Source: an uncultured Clostridiaceae bacterium (lineage in GTDB: Bacteria > Bacillota > Clostridia > Lachnospirales > Lachnospiraceae). From it: a DNA stretch of 5,022 nucleotides. Shown here piece after piece: positions 1-4,979 of this stretch. Location of the stretch: contig CATKZA010000158.1 of assembly GCA_949841235.1 (NCBI GenBank), forward strand, positions 1 through 5,022, in the 5' to 3' direction. The position numbers and the translations under genes were made by a program. Each line of letters starts with the position of its first letter. Within the stretch, counting starts at the first letter, position 1. The notes beneath the pieces are model-generated. The model saw only the letters and a program-made list of their open reading frames with translations. It ran no database searches and had not been told where the DNA came from.

Positions 1-851
1 TCCGGCACGCCATCCCCGGACAGGTCAATCTTCCCGTCCACAATGCGCTCCTCCAAGGTAGCCTTAATCACATCCGGCTGCTCCATGATTTCCTTTTCCA
101 TATAGAAAGGATACTTTCCCTTGCCATCTCTGGTAGTATCCCAGTCAATATCCATAAAATGAGGCTCCACCGGCTTTCCCTTCAAGTCAAAGAGCTTAAT
201 CTCATTCTTGTGGAGTTCCGTAATCACATATTCCGGAATGACCATGTATTTGTCCGCCGTACCGCCCAAGGCAGCCACATCAGATGCAAGCATGGTTCCA
301 TTTTCATTGCAGGCGGCCACGATGGGACTCACGTTGCGGATGGCATAGATTACCTCCGGCTGATCCACAAACATCACCACCAAGGCAAAAGTGCCTTTCA
401 AATACTTCACAGTCTTGCAGATGGCCTCATGGGGGTCTCCCTGGTAAAACTTATTCAACACTGCTGCCACGACTTCCGTATCCGTCTGAGATTTCAGTTC
501 CTTGTGAAGCATGAAATGGTCAATCAACTCCTCATAATTCTCCACGATGCCATTGTGTACCAGCAACACGTCTCCGCTGCGGTGGGGATGGGCATTCACG
601 TCGTTCACCCCGCCATGGGTTGCCCATCTAGTATGCCCGATTCCACAGGTAGAAATCTTCTTGTCATTCTGGCAAATCTTTCTCAGGTCTGCCACCCTGC
701 CTGCGCATTTCCGCAATTTTACCTTCCCGGTCGTCTCGTTCAATGTGGCAAGCCCTGCACTGTCATATCCCCGATACTCCAATAGTTCCAAAGACTCCAG
801 AAGTTGATCTGTTACTGATTCTTTCCCGTTATAACCTACAATTCCACACAT
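1..851 (-). CDS. glmS: Glutamine--fructose-6-phosphate aminotransferase (isomerizing), N-terminal 283 codons, cut by window edge
   Basis: GlmS converts fructose-6-phosphate and glutamine to glucosamine-6-phosphate in the cytoplasm, the first step towards UDP-GlcNAc and peptidoglycan. The translation begins MCGIVGYNGK, and Cys2 becomes the N-terminal catalytic nucleophile after Met removal. The class II glutamine amidotransferase motifs follow in order: EYRGYDSAG (25-33), GHTRWATHG (72-80), NAHPH (86-90), VHNGIVENY (98-106) and SQTDTEV (121-127). The linker to the sugar isomerase domain holds KEIMEQP (253-259). The isomerase domains lie outside the window. An AAAGGAAA ribosome site (861-868) is 9 bases from the ATG. 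Oddities: the region around residues 170-250 is divergent from typical GlmS, and the usual His of the H-[FY]-M-x-KEI motif is Phe249 here. No glmS ribozyme core is visible upstream, where a MITE is inserted instead. Identification is secure; main-copy versus paralog status is not. Confidence 0.95.
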   Translation of the reverse strand, partial: MCGIVGYNGKESVTDQLLESLELLEYRGYDSAGLATLNETTGKVKLRKCAGRVADLRKICQNDKKISTCGIGHTRWATHGGVNDVNAHPHRSGDVLLVHNGIVENYEELIDHFMLHKELKSQTDTEVVAAVLNKFYQGDPHEAICKTVKYLKGTFALVVMFVDQPEVIYAIRNVSPIVAACNENGTMLASDVAALGGTADKYMVIPEYVITELHKNEIKLFDLKGKPVEPHFMDIDWDTTRDGKGKYPFYMEKEIMEQPDVIKATLEERIVDGKIDLSGDGVP

Positions 852-880
852 TTTGCTCTGTTTCCTTTCTCTTGCTTTCT

Positions 881-888
881 GATTTATT
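881..888. repeat. Left target-site duplication of the MITE (GATTTATT)
   Basis: GATTTATT directly abuts the left terminal inverted repeat and recurs exactly at 1083-1090 on the other side of the element. Eight-base duplications are produced by several DDE transposase families. Confidence 0.85.
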
Positions 889-895
889 GTTACTA

Positions 896-977
896 TTCAC
901 AGCCGATTTCTAGAAACAGACCAGAATCATGTGCTTGCACATAAGATTCTGGTTCTTTTCTAGAAATTTGCTGTGAA
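896..977. repeat. Long hairpin 1 inside the MITE
   Basis: Paired blocks are 896-903 with 970-977 (TTCACAGC/GCTGTGAA), 906-916 with 957-967 (ATTTCTAGAAA), 920-928 with 945-953 (ACCAGAATC) and 929-934 with 937-942 (ATGTGC). That is 34 base pairs with small internal loops and a 2-base apical loop. The outer block uses part of the left terminal repeat, so this fold competes with pairing of the two element ends. There is no U-tract on either strand, so it is not a standard intrinsic terminator. Confidence 0.85.
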
Positions 978-981
978 GGCT

Positions 982-1066
982 GTTCATCCCAACATAAGAT
1001 AGACGGAGCCGCATCAGCGGCAACCGATGCCGCTAGGCAGCGGGTCTATCGCATGATGGGATGAAC
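982..1066. repeat. Long hairpin 2 inside the MITE
   Basis: Paired blocks are 982-991 with 1057-1066 (GTTCATCCCA), 993-995 with 1053-1055, 998-1004 with 1044-1050 (GATAGAC) and an inner GC-rich stem 1016-1022 with 1028-1034 (AGCGGCA). It sits directly beside hairpin 1, giving a two-arm structure. No U-tract follows on either strand. Confidence 0.8.
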
Positions 1067-1082
1067 GACTGTGAATAGTAAC

Positions 1083-1090
1083 GATTTATT
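1083..1090. repeat. Right target-site duplication of the MITE (GATTTATT)
   Basis: Exact copy of 881-888, directly abutting the right terminal inverted repeat. Removing 889-1090 in thought leaves 70 bases between the DUF6273 stop codon and the glmS start. Across that restored junction a weak promoter-like pair can be read on the minus strand, TTGGGC, 17 bases, TAAATC, which the insertion would leave far from glmS. Confidence 0.85.
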
Positions 1091-1123
1091 CACATGCATT
1101 CCCACGCCCAATTTTCCACATTT

Positions 1124-2347
1124 CTATTCCCCTTTCACCTTCACCCAGATGGCCGGCCGGACGGCATTGGTCATGCTGTTCACATAAGTCTGCCGCACCG
1201 TCCCCTCCAGGTCCACATAACTGGCTTCCATGGCGGAAAGGCCTAGATCTTTCAGCCACCAGTTATGACGATACATCACCGGACTTTCGCTGGATTCCTC
1301 TTCCTGCCCATAACCCGATTCATCAGAATAAAAATATCCCATCAAATTATTATATGCTTCTTTTTCTTCCATCGTCAGAAGGGTAGCATACTCCCCCTGT
1401 CTGCCATTACCGGCAGTAGCAGAAGTAATCTTCCGCTCCGCCTCCGTCAATTTATCAAAAACAAAGGTACCATTCAGCCAGCGATAGACCTTCGTATCCT
1501 CCCAGCGGTCTTCCTCCTCCTGGCTGTACACCATCCTGGTTCCCTTATCCTGGTACACCATGAGCATCCAATCCTTTTTCCTGTCCAGCACCTGCCAGTG
1601 CCCCTTGCCAAACCGCACCACGTCTCCCGGCTCTGCCTCTGCCAATACTTTCTGCTCCAGCTTTGCCGCCTCCTCCGGTGCCTCCAAAGTATTTCCCGCC
1701 TTTCGGAATGCCCGAAGCGCCTCCTTCTGCTTTCCCTCTTCCAAATATTTCTGCCCCAGATAGAGATAACTCTTCTTCATCTTGCCCTCGGCCCAGGGAA
1801 CTCCCATCCCCTCCTTGAAATTGGCAATAGACAGCTTATAATCCCCCGTAGCCTGATAAATCATCCCCTTGGCGAAAGGATAGGCATCCGTATTTAGAAA
1901 AATCAGAATCAGAAGCCCCAGCACCCCCAGCGTAGTGCTTCTCTTCTTCCACAGAGACTTGGTCTCCAGCCGCATGATTGCCTCCTTGCAGGCATCAATG
2001 CGCTCCTTGCCCTCCCGGGCAAACTGCTCTTTGTTCCACACCCTCTTATACTCTGCAATGGCATCGATATAATCGCTCTTCGTCCTCGCTGCCTGCTCTT
2101 TCTTCTTCCCCAAGGCAAAAGTTTCCTCCATGCCCTGCCGCTCCACCGCCTCAGCCTTCTGGCGACACTCTTCGGCCCGCTGACCCGCATCCATATACCC
2201 GGAAATGGATTGGAACTTCTTGCCCGCATCACGGTAGGCAGCCGCCTTCCGCTCAAAGCGCAGCACGCACTCCGCCGCCTCCTGAAGCCCTGCCGCCGTC
2301 TTATAAATATTCGCTTCCCTTGCCGTTTCCTGCATATCCATCCTCAT
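1124..2347 (-). CDS. Single-pass membrane protein with TPR-like repeats and an extracellular DUF6273 domain
   Basis: Function is unknown. The N-terminal 125 residues are charged and helical. They include an F-x-x-I-x-GY-x-DA-x-x-x-A-x-x-C repeat (FQSISGYMDAGQRAEEC, 45-61) and a weaker second unit near 90-122, a tetratricopeptide-like pattern frequent in Clostridia. A membrane segment spans about 138-152 after WKKR, which predicts the N-terminus inside and the C-terminus outside. Residues 157-235 look like further TPR helices (GDYKLSIANFKEG; YLEEGKQKEALRAFRKAG). The C-terminus (about 243-403) resembles DUF6273: RWLNGTF (289-295), a WWLKDLG variant of the usual WWLRSPG (363-369), YVDLEG (377-382) and AVRPAIWV (395-402). 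It starts 22 bases after the Fn3/CHAP-like gene, so the two are probably co-expressed. The start is uncertain: Met1 has only a distant AGGGAA, while GAGG lies 6 bases before Met5. Confidence 0.85.
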   Translation of the reverse strand: MRMDMQETAREANIYKTAAGLQEAAECVLRFERKAAAYRDAGKKFQSISGYMDAGQRAEECRQKAEAVERQGMEETFALGKKKEQAARTKSDYIDAIAEYKRVWNKEQFAREGKERIDACKEAIMRLETKSLWKKRSTTLGVLGLLILIFLNTDAYPFAKGMIYQATGDYKLSIANFKEGMGVPWAEGKMKKSYLYLGQKYLEEGKQKEALRAFRKAGNTLEAPEEAAKLEQKVLAEAEPGDVVRFGKGHWQVLDRKKDWMLMVYQDKGTRMVYSQEEEDRWEDTKVYRWLNGTFVFDKLTEAERKITSATAGNGRQGEYATLLTMEEKEAYNNLMGYFYSDESGYGQEEESSESPVMYRHNWWLKDLGLSAMEASYVDLEGTVRQTYVNSMTNAVRPAIWVKVKGE

Positions 2348-2369
2348 TTCTATACTGGCGTTCCCTGCA

Positions 2370-3575
2370 TCAATATCTTCGGCTATATAATGCCCCGGAA
2401 AGTTCCGACTTATATACCTTTCTTCCCCAATTTATGATACAAGTGTTCCCCGCATTGCATTCCCCTACTACCACGTAGGACGAATATTTTTCCGTAATAA
2501 TCACCGAGTGTCCCCGATAGCGAATCACATCCCCCATGCGGCACTTTCCGTAGGAACGGAAATTCTTAATCTTGGCCTTCCTCCCATAGATCAAGTCGCT
2601 CATTTTCCAGGCAAACCCATAGCACTGGTAACCAATCACATTATTGGGACAGCGATAATAGTTGCAGCTGCGTTCCACCACATCATAGTGGACGCAGGGC
2701 TTGCTGGTTATCGTATTGCTATTCCACTTTGCCTTTCCTTTGTGGTTCCAATACTTTCCACTGGGAAACTTCTTTTGCAGAGAAGCAAATTTCCGCACGA
2801 TCTTATAGTTTGTCAGGCTCACCAAGGTCTGGGTATCGCTGAACTCCCCATAGACATATTTCCCCTGATATTTCACATAAGCCCGCACTTTAAAATAAGT
2901 AGACTTCTTGCCGGAGAGTTTTCCCGCCGTCCACTTTACCGTCTCCTTGCCGCCAATGCGCCTGACCCTCTTATACTTGCCGCCGCTATTCTTCCGATAA
3001 ACCTCATATCCCTTCACCCCGGCAGCCTTCTTCCATTTCAAAACCGCCTTGGTCTTCCCGCTCCTCTTAGCTGAGGCGAATTTCACCTGGGATATCCTAT
3101 ATAAGTAGGTATTGCTGGCATAGGAGGGAAGTTCCGTCTCCTCCCCCGTAACCTCATCCCTCTGGTAAGAAACCACCCGATAAGTAAATTCAATTCCCCT
3201 GACAAAGGTGCTATCCTTAAAGGTAATCTGGCCGTACTGGCGATTTGCCACCGTGCCCAGCAACTGGTACTCCTTGTCATACTTGCATTTCCGATATACA
3301 TGGAATCCCGTATTATTCCCACTGCTCATCCATGTCAGGGTGAGAGACGTGCTGGTATATGACTGATAGGTCAGGTTGTAAATATAGCCAAAGGCAGGCT
3401 CCTGTTGATCATCATCCCCAATTCCTACCCACTGATTCGTCCAAGCATCCCCCTTGCGGGACACCTCCAAGCCCGCAGATGCAGCCTGGGCAGATGTACT
3501 CCACCCCGCTTCTCCCGCAAGCAGCAACGCCAGCGCTACAATGCCTGCAAGCGCTCTCTTCCATATATGCTTCAT
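2370..3575 (-). CDS. Secreted protein with two fibronectin type III domains and a C-terminal CHAP-like cysteine peptidase/amidase domain
   Basis: Residues 1-31 form a Sec signal peptide (MKHIWKR, then a hydrophobic Ala/Leu core, then SAQA before AS). Two Fn3-like domains follow at about 62-158 and 162-252; the second is very Lys/Tyr-rich, typical of Clostridia surface proteins. The C-terminal domain (about 258-401) has a GKYWNH motif (273-278), QCYGFAW with candidate nucleophile Cys318, GHSVII with His356, and GECNAG with Glu372 and Asn374. A Cys-His-Glu-x-Asn set matches the CHAP amidase/endopeptidase layout, although the Cys-His spacing (38) is short. Other Cys residues (294, 304, 309, 345, 373, 379) could form disulfides. 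No LPXTG or C-terminal anchor is present, so it is probably released or held by the Fn3 part. A strong AGAGAGGG site sits 5 bases before the ATG, and the gene begins 16 bases after the argC stop. Peptidoglycan cleavage is inferred, not shown. Confidence 0.85.
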   Translation of the reverse strand: MKHIWKRALAGIVALALLLAGEAGWSTSAQAASAGLEVSRKGDAWTNQWVGIGDDDQQEPAFGYIYNLTYQSYTSTSLTLTWMSSGNNTGFHVYRKCKYDKEYQLLGTVANRQYGQITFKDSTFVRGIEFTYRVVSYQRDEVTGEETELPSYASNTYLYRISQVKFASAKRSGKTKAVLKWKKAAGVKGYEVYRKNSGGKYKRVRRIGGKETVKWTAGKLSGKKSTYFKVRAYVKYQGKYVYGEFSDTQTLVSLTNYKIVRKFASLQKKFPSGKYWNHKGKAKWNSNTITSKPCVHYDVVERSCNYYRCPNNVIGYQCYGFAWKMSDLIYGRKAKIKNFRSYGKCRMGDVIRYRGHSVIITEKYSSYVVVGECNAGNTCIINWGRKVYKSELSGALYSRRY

Positions 3576-3591
3576 GGCAGCCCTCTCTTTC

Positions 3592-4536
3592 CTATAGATT
3601 CAGCCCCTTCCGCTCGTCGCTTCCCAACACGATGTTCATGCACTGAATGGCCGCACCGGAAGCTCCTTTGCCCAGATTGTCAAACTGAGCAGAAAGCACC
3701 ATCCTGTCTTCGTTTCCTGTCACATAAATCTTCATGCCATCCCAGCCGGATAATCCATTGCCAGCAATAAATCCGCTAGCCGCCACCTGATCCTCGGCCC
3801 CGCTCACCCGCATGAACGACTCCCCCGAATAATATTCCCGGAAAAACTCCCGCAGGGTATCGGGCGTGTACGTCTTATCCAGCAGTTCCGCATACAACGG
3901 CACAGAAACCACCATACCACTGTAATAATCGTCAATAATAGGGGAAAATAATGGCATCCTCGCCAATCCCGTCACTTTCTGCATCTCTTTCAGATGCTTA
4001 TGCTGCTGCGTCAGGGCATATTCCCGCCCGGAGGAATATTCTCCCGGCCTGTCGTCCCCCTCATATGCGGCAATGGCTTTCTTGCCCGCCCCGCTATACC
4101 CGGAAAGGGCAAAACTGCTCACCGGATAATCCTTCGGCAGAATCCCCCCCGCTATCAAAGGATATACCAAGGAGATAAAGCCAGAGGCATAGCAGCCCGG
4201 CACTGCGATCCACTTTCCATCCCGAATCCTCTGCCGATGTTCCGGAGACAGTTCGGGAAAGCCATAAGCCCAGCCCTCCTCCGTCCTATGGGCAGTAGAG
4301 GTATCGATAATGCATACGTTTTCATTCTCCACCAGGGAGACAGACTCCCTGGCCGCCTCGTCAGGCAGGCACAGGAATGTCACATCCGATGCATTGATGA
4401 ACTTCCTCCGCTCTTCCGGATCTTTTCGCTTGTCCGAATCTATTTTCAGTATTTCCACATCATTCCGCGCCTGAAACCGCTCGTCTATCCGCAGACCGGT
4501 AGTTCCCTCGCTCCCATCAATAAATACCTTGATCAT
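3592..4536 (-). CDS. argC: N-acetyl-gamma-glutamyl-phosphate reductase (short type 2 form)
   Basis: ArgC reduces N-acetylglutamyl phosphate to N-acetylglutamate semialdehyde with NADPH, the third step of arginine/ornithine synthesis, in the cytoplasm. GSEGTTG (8-14) is the dinucleotide-binding turn. VPGCYASG (112-119) carries the catalytic Cys115, and QQHKHLKEM (177-185) carries the conserved active-site His region. GKGASGAA near the C-terminus (289-296) is also family-typical. The length of 314 aa fits the short type found in many Firmicutes rather than the longer form of about 340 aa. The start is supported by AGGAG (4543-4547) 6 bases before the ATG. It is the first gene after a good promoter, and two envelope-protein genes follow within a few bases. 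No other arg gene (argJ, argB, argD) is in the window, so it is separated from the usual arginine cluster at least on this side. Confidence 0.95.
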   Translation of the reverse strand: MIKVFIDGSEGTTGLRIDERFQARNDVEILKIDSDKRKDPEERRKFINASDVTFLCLPDEAARESVSLVENENVCIIDTSTAHRTEEGWAYGFPELSPEHRQRIRDGKWIAVPGCYASGFISLVYPLIAGGILPKDYPVSSFALSGYSGAGKKAIAAYEGDDRPGEYSSGREYALTQQHKHLKEMQKVTGLARMPLFSPIIDDYYSGMVVSVPLYAELLDKTYTPDTLREFFREYYSGESFMRVSGAEDQVAASGFIAGNGLSGWDGMKIYVTGNEDRMVLSAQFDNLGKGASGAAIQCMNIVLGSDERKGLNL

Positions 4537-4682
4537 TTGCCACTCCTATCGCTTCATTCGTTGCCGCAATTAAGCAGCCGTTCTTTCATTTACTGCATAA
4601 ATCCAGTACCAAACGGCAGAATAGCCGTCAAACTTGCTTGCGTGGTGCCGTCTGCAAGCAGACATGCCAGTTTACTTTGATT
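4537..4682 (-). promoter_or_regulatory. Structured 5' leader of argC
   Basis: About 140 bases separate the predicted argC transcription start from the ATG. On the minus strand the leader has a GTCTGC-TT-GCAGAC hairpin (4650-4663), an ACGGC/GCCGT hairpin (4613-4617 with 4624-4628) and a GCTGC/GCGGC hairpin with one G-U pair (4563-4567 with 4574-4578). Two alternatives compete: 4654-4660 can pair with 4635-4641 (TGCTTGC/GCAAGCA) instead of closing the first hairpin, and the GCCGT at 4613-4617 can pair with a second ACGGC at 4577-4581 instead of the first. No T-box motif and no U-tract terminator are visible. Regulation is inferred from structure only. Confidence 0.4.
4570..4665 (-). CDS. Possible 31-codon leader ORF upstream of argC
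   Basis: An ATG about 10 bases after the predicted argC transcription start opens a 31-codon frame that ends in TAA 33 bases before argC. The peptide begins MSACRRHH, is aromatic in the middle (VWYWIYA) and ends NERTAA. Two adjacent Arg codons (5 and 6) fall inside the first leader hairpin, which would be attractive for arginine-sensing attenuation. However, no Shine-Dalgarno sequence precedes the ATG, and the opposite strand is also open here. It may be an accidental frame inside a structured repeat. Confidence 0.2.
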   Translation of the reverse strand: MSACRRHHASKFDGYSAVWYWIYAVNERTAA

Positions 4683-4710
4683 ATTATAACATAATGAAAG
4701 GATAACGCAA
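4683..4710 (-). promoter_or_regulatory. Extended -10 promoter for the argC operon
   Basis: On the minus strand TTGCGT (4705-4710) is followed after 16 bases by TATAAT (4683-4688), with TGT directly before the -10 hexamer, giving the extended -10 form. The predicted start is near 4676. No clear ArgR (ARG box) pair was seen. Confidence 0.7.
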
Positions 4711-4739
4711 GTATAATTGACTATGGCGCACATCTCAAA

Positions 4740-4762
4740 GTCAGGTGCCATTGGCACCTGAC
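4740..4762. repeat. 23-bp REP-like palindrome
   Basis: GTCAGGTGCCA and TGGCACCTGAC flank a single central T, making perfect 11-bp arms. It lies between the divergent argC and murG promoters, 29 bases upstream of the argC -35 and 21 upstream of the first murG -35. There is no adjacent T-run, so it is not an intrinsic terminator. GTCAGGTGCC-type palindromes resemble REP sequences linked to RAYT transposases. It could also be a binding site for a dimeric regulator. Confidence 0.65.
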
Positions 4763-4783
4763 AACCCAATCCTCAAAAACCTA

Positions 4784-4813
4784 TTGCAGGTTTCTACTCA
4801 AACATGATATGAT
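4784..4813 (+). promoter_or_regulatory. Distal promoter P1 for murG
   Basis: TTGCAG (4784-4789), an 18-base spacer, then TATGAT (4808-4813) with TGA immediately before it (extended -10). It would give a murG leader of about 160 bases. Confidence 0.6.
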
Positions 4814-4827
4814 AGGATCAAAATACC

Positions 4828-4854
4828 TTTTGCCCCCCAGCATCATGATATAAT
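4828..4854 (+). promoter_or_regulatory. Proximal promoter P2 for murG
   Basis: A perfect TATAAT (4849-4854) is preceded by TGA (extended -10). The -35 is poor: TTTTGC at 4828 with 15-base spacing is the best candidate. Transcription would start near 4861. A third TGA-TATAAC sequence at 4933-4941 resembles this -10 but has no -35 and overlaps a hairpin. Confidence 0.55.
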
Positions 4855-4867
4855 AATAAGCGGACCG

Positions 4868-4879
4868 AGCAAGCTTGCT
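4868..4879. repeat. 12-bp perfect palindrome in the murG leader
   Basis: AGCAAG followed directly by CTTGCT, just after the predicted P2 start. With no loop it cannot close fully as RNA, so a DNA-binding site or repeat remnant is as likely as a hairpin. A related CTTGCTTGCG stretch occurs at 4633-4642. Confidence 0.45.
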
Positions 4880-4890
4880 TGTGAGGGCGC

Positions 4891-4923
4891 AACAAGATCA
4901 TAATGCGAACAAGATCATAATGC
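4891..4923 (+). repeat. Two tandem copies of a 16-bp repeat in the murG leader
   Basis: AACAAGATCATAATGC occurs at 4891-4906 and exactly again at 4908-4923, a period of 17 bases. Two copies only, without spacers of CRISPR size. Confidence 0.85.
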
Positions 4924-4936
4924 AAAGCATTATGAT
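4914..4936 (+). repeat. Perfect 10-bp hairpin before the murG ribosome site
   Basis: ATCATAATGC (4914-4923), AAA, GCATTATGAT (4927-4936). The left arm is the end of the second tandem repeat, and the first repeat copy carries the same arm at 4897-4906. The right arm can therefore pair with either copy. It ends 24 bases before the AAGGAG site at about 4964-4969. Confidence 0.8.
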
Positions 4937-4979
4937 ATAACATATGAAATCCTACTGATAGGAAAGGAGTTTACATTAT

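Larger units (their letters stand above)
889..1082. mobile_element. 194-bp MITE-like element with perfect terminal inverted repeats
   Basis: The element starts with GTTACTATTCACAG (889-902) and ends with its exact reverse complement CTGTGAATAGTAAC (1069-1082). Allowing one mismatch, the inverted repeats extend to 17 bp. GATTTATT flanks it directly on both sides. It contains no ORF of useful size, so it is non-autonomous and must have been moved by a transposase encoded elsewhere. Almost the whole interior folds into two long hairpins (896-977 and 982-1066). It lies between the DUF6273 gene and glmS, and any transcript entering glmS from upstream would carry it in the 5' leader. An 8-bp duplication with ends starting GT would fit an IS66-like parent, among others, but the end sequence is not a clear match and the parent family is unknown. 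Confidence 0.88.

Noticed and set aside
159..807. Plus-strand ORFs of up to 208 codons across the left part
   Set aside because: They lie opposite glmS, whose frame has clear family motifs, and they show no recognisable domain or ribosome site.
852..1123. glmS ribozyme in front of glmS
   Set aside because: No recognisable ribozyme core sequence; the space is taken by the MITE and only 70 other bases.
1265..2478. Open frames on the plus strand and an alternative 115-codon minus frame over the DUF6273 gene
   Set aside because: Their Pro/Cys/Arg-rich composition is typical of antisense or shifted frames, and the DUF6273 frame explains the region.
3951..4680. Plus-strand ORF of 228 codons opposite argC and its leader
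   Set aside because: argC is certain on the other strand; the plus frame has no family features.
4537..4680. T-box riboswitch or ArgR operator for argC
   Set aside because: No TGGNACCGCG-type T-box sequence and no convincing pair of ARG boxes could be read.
4740..4762. Bidirectional intrinsic terminator
   Set aside because: The stem is strong but neither side has a T-run, and it lies upstream of both divergent promoters, where no transcript needs to end.
4891..4936. CRISPR array
   Set aside because: Only two direct copies with a 1-base gap; no spacers.
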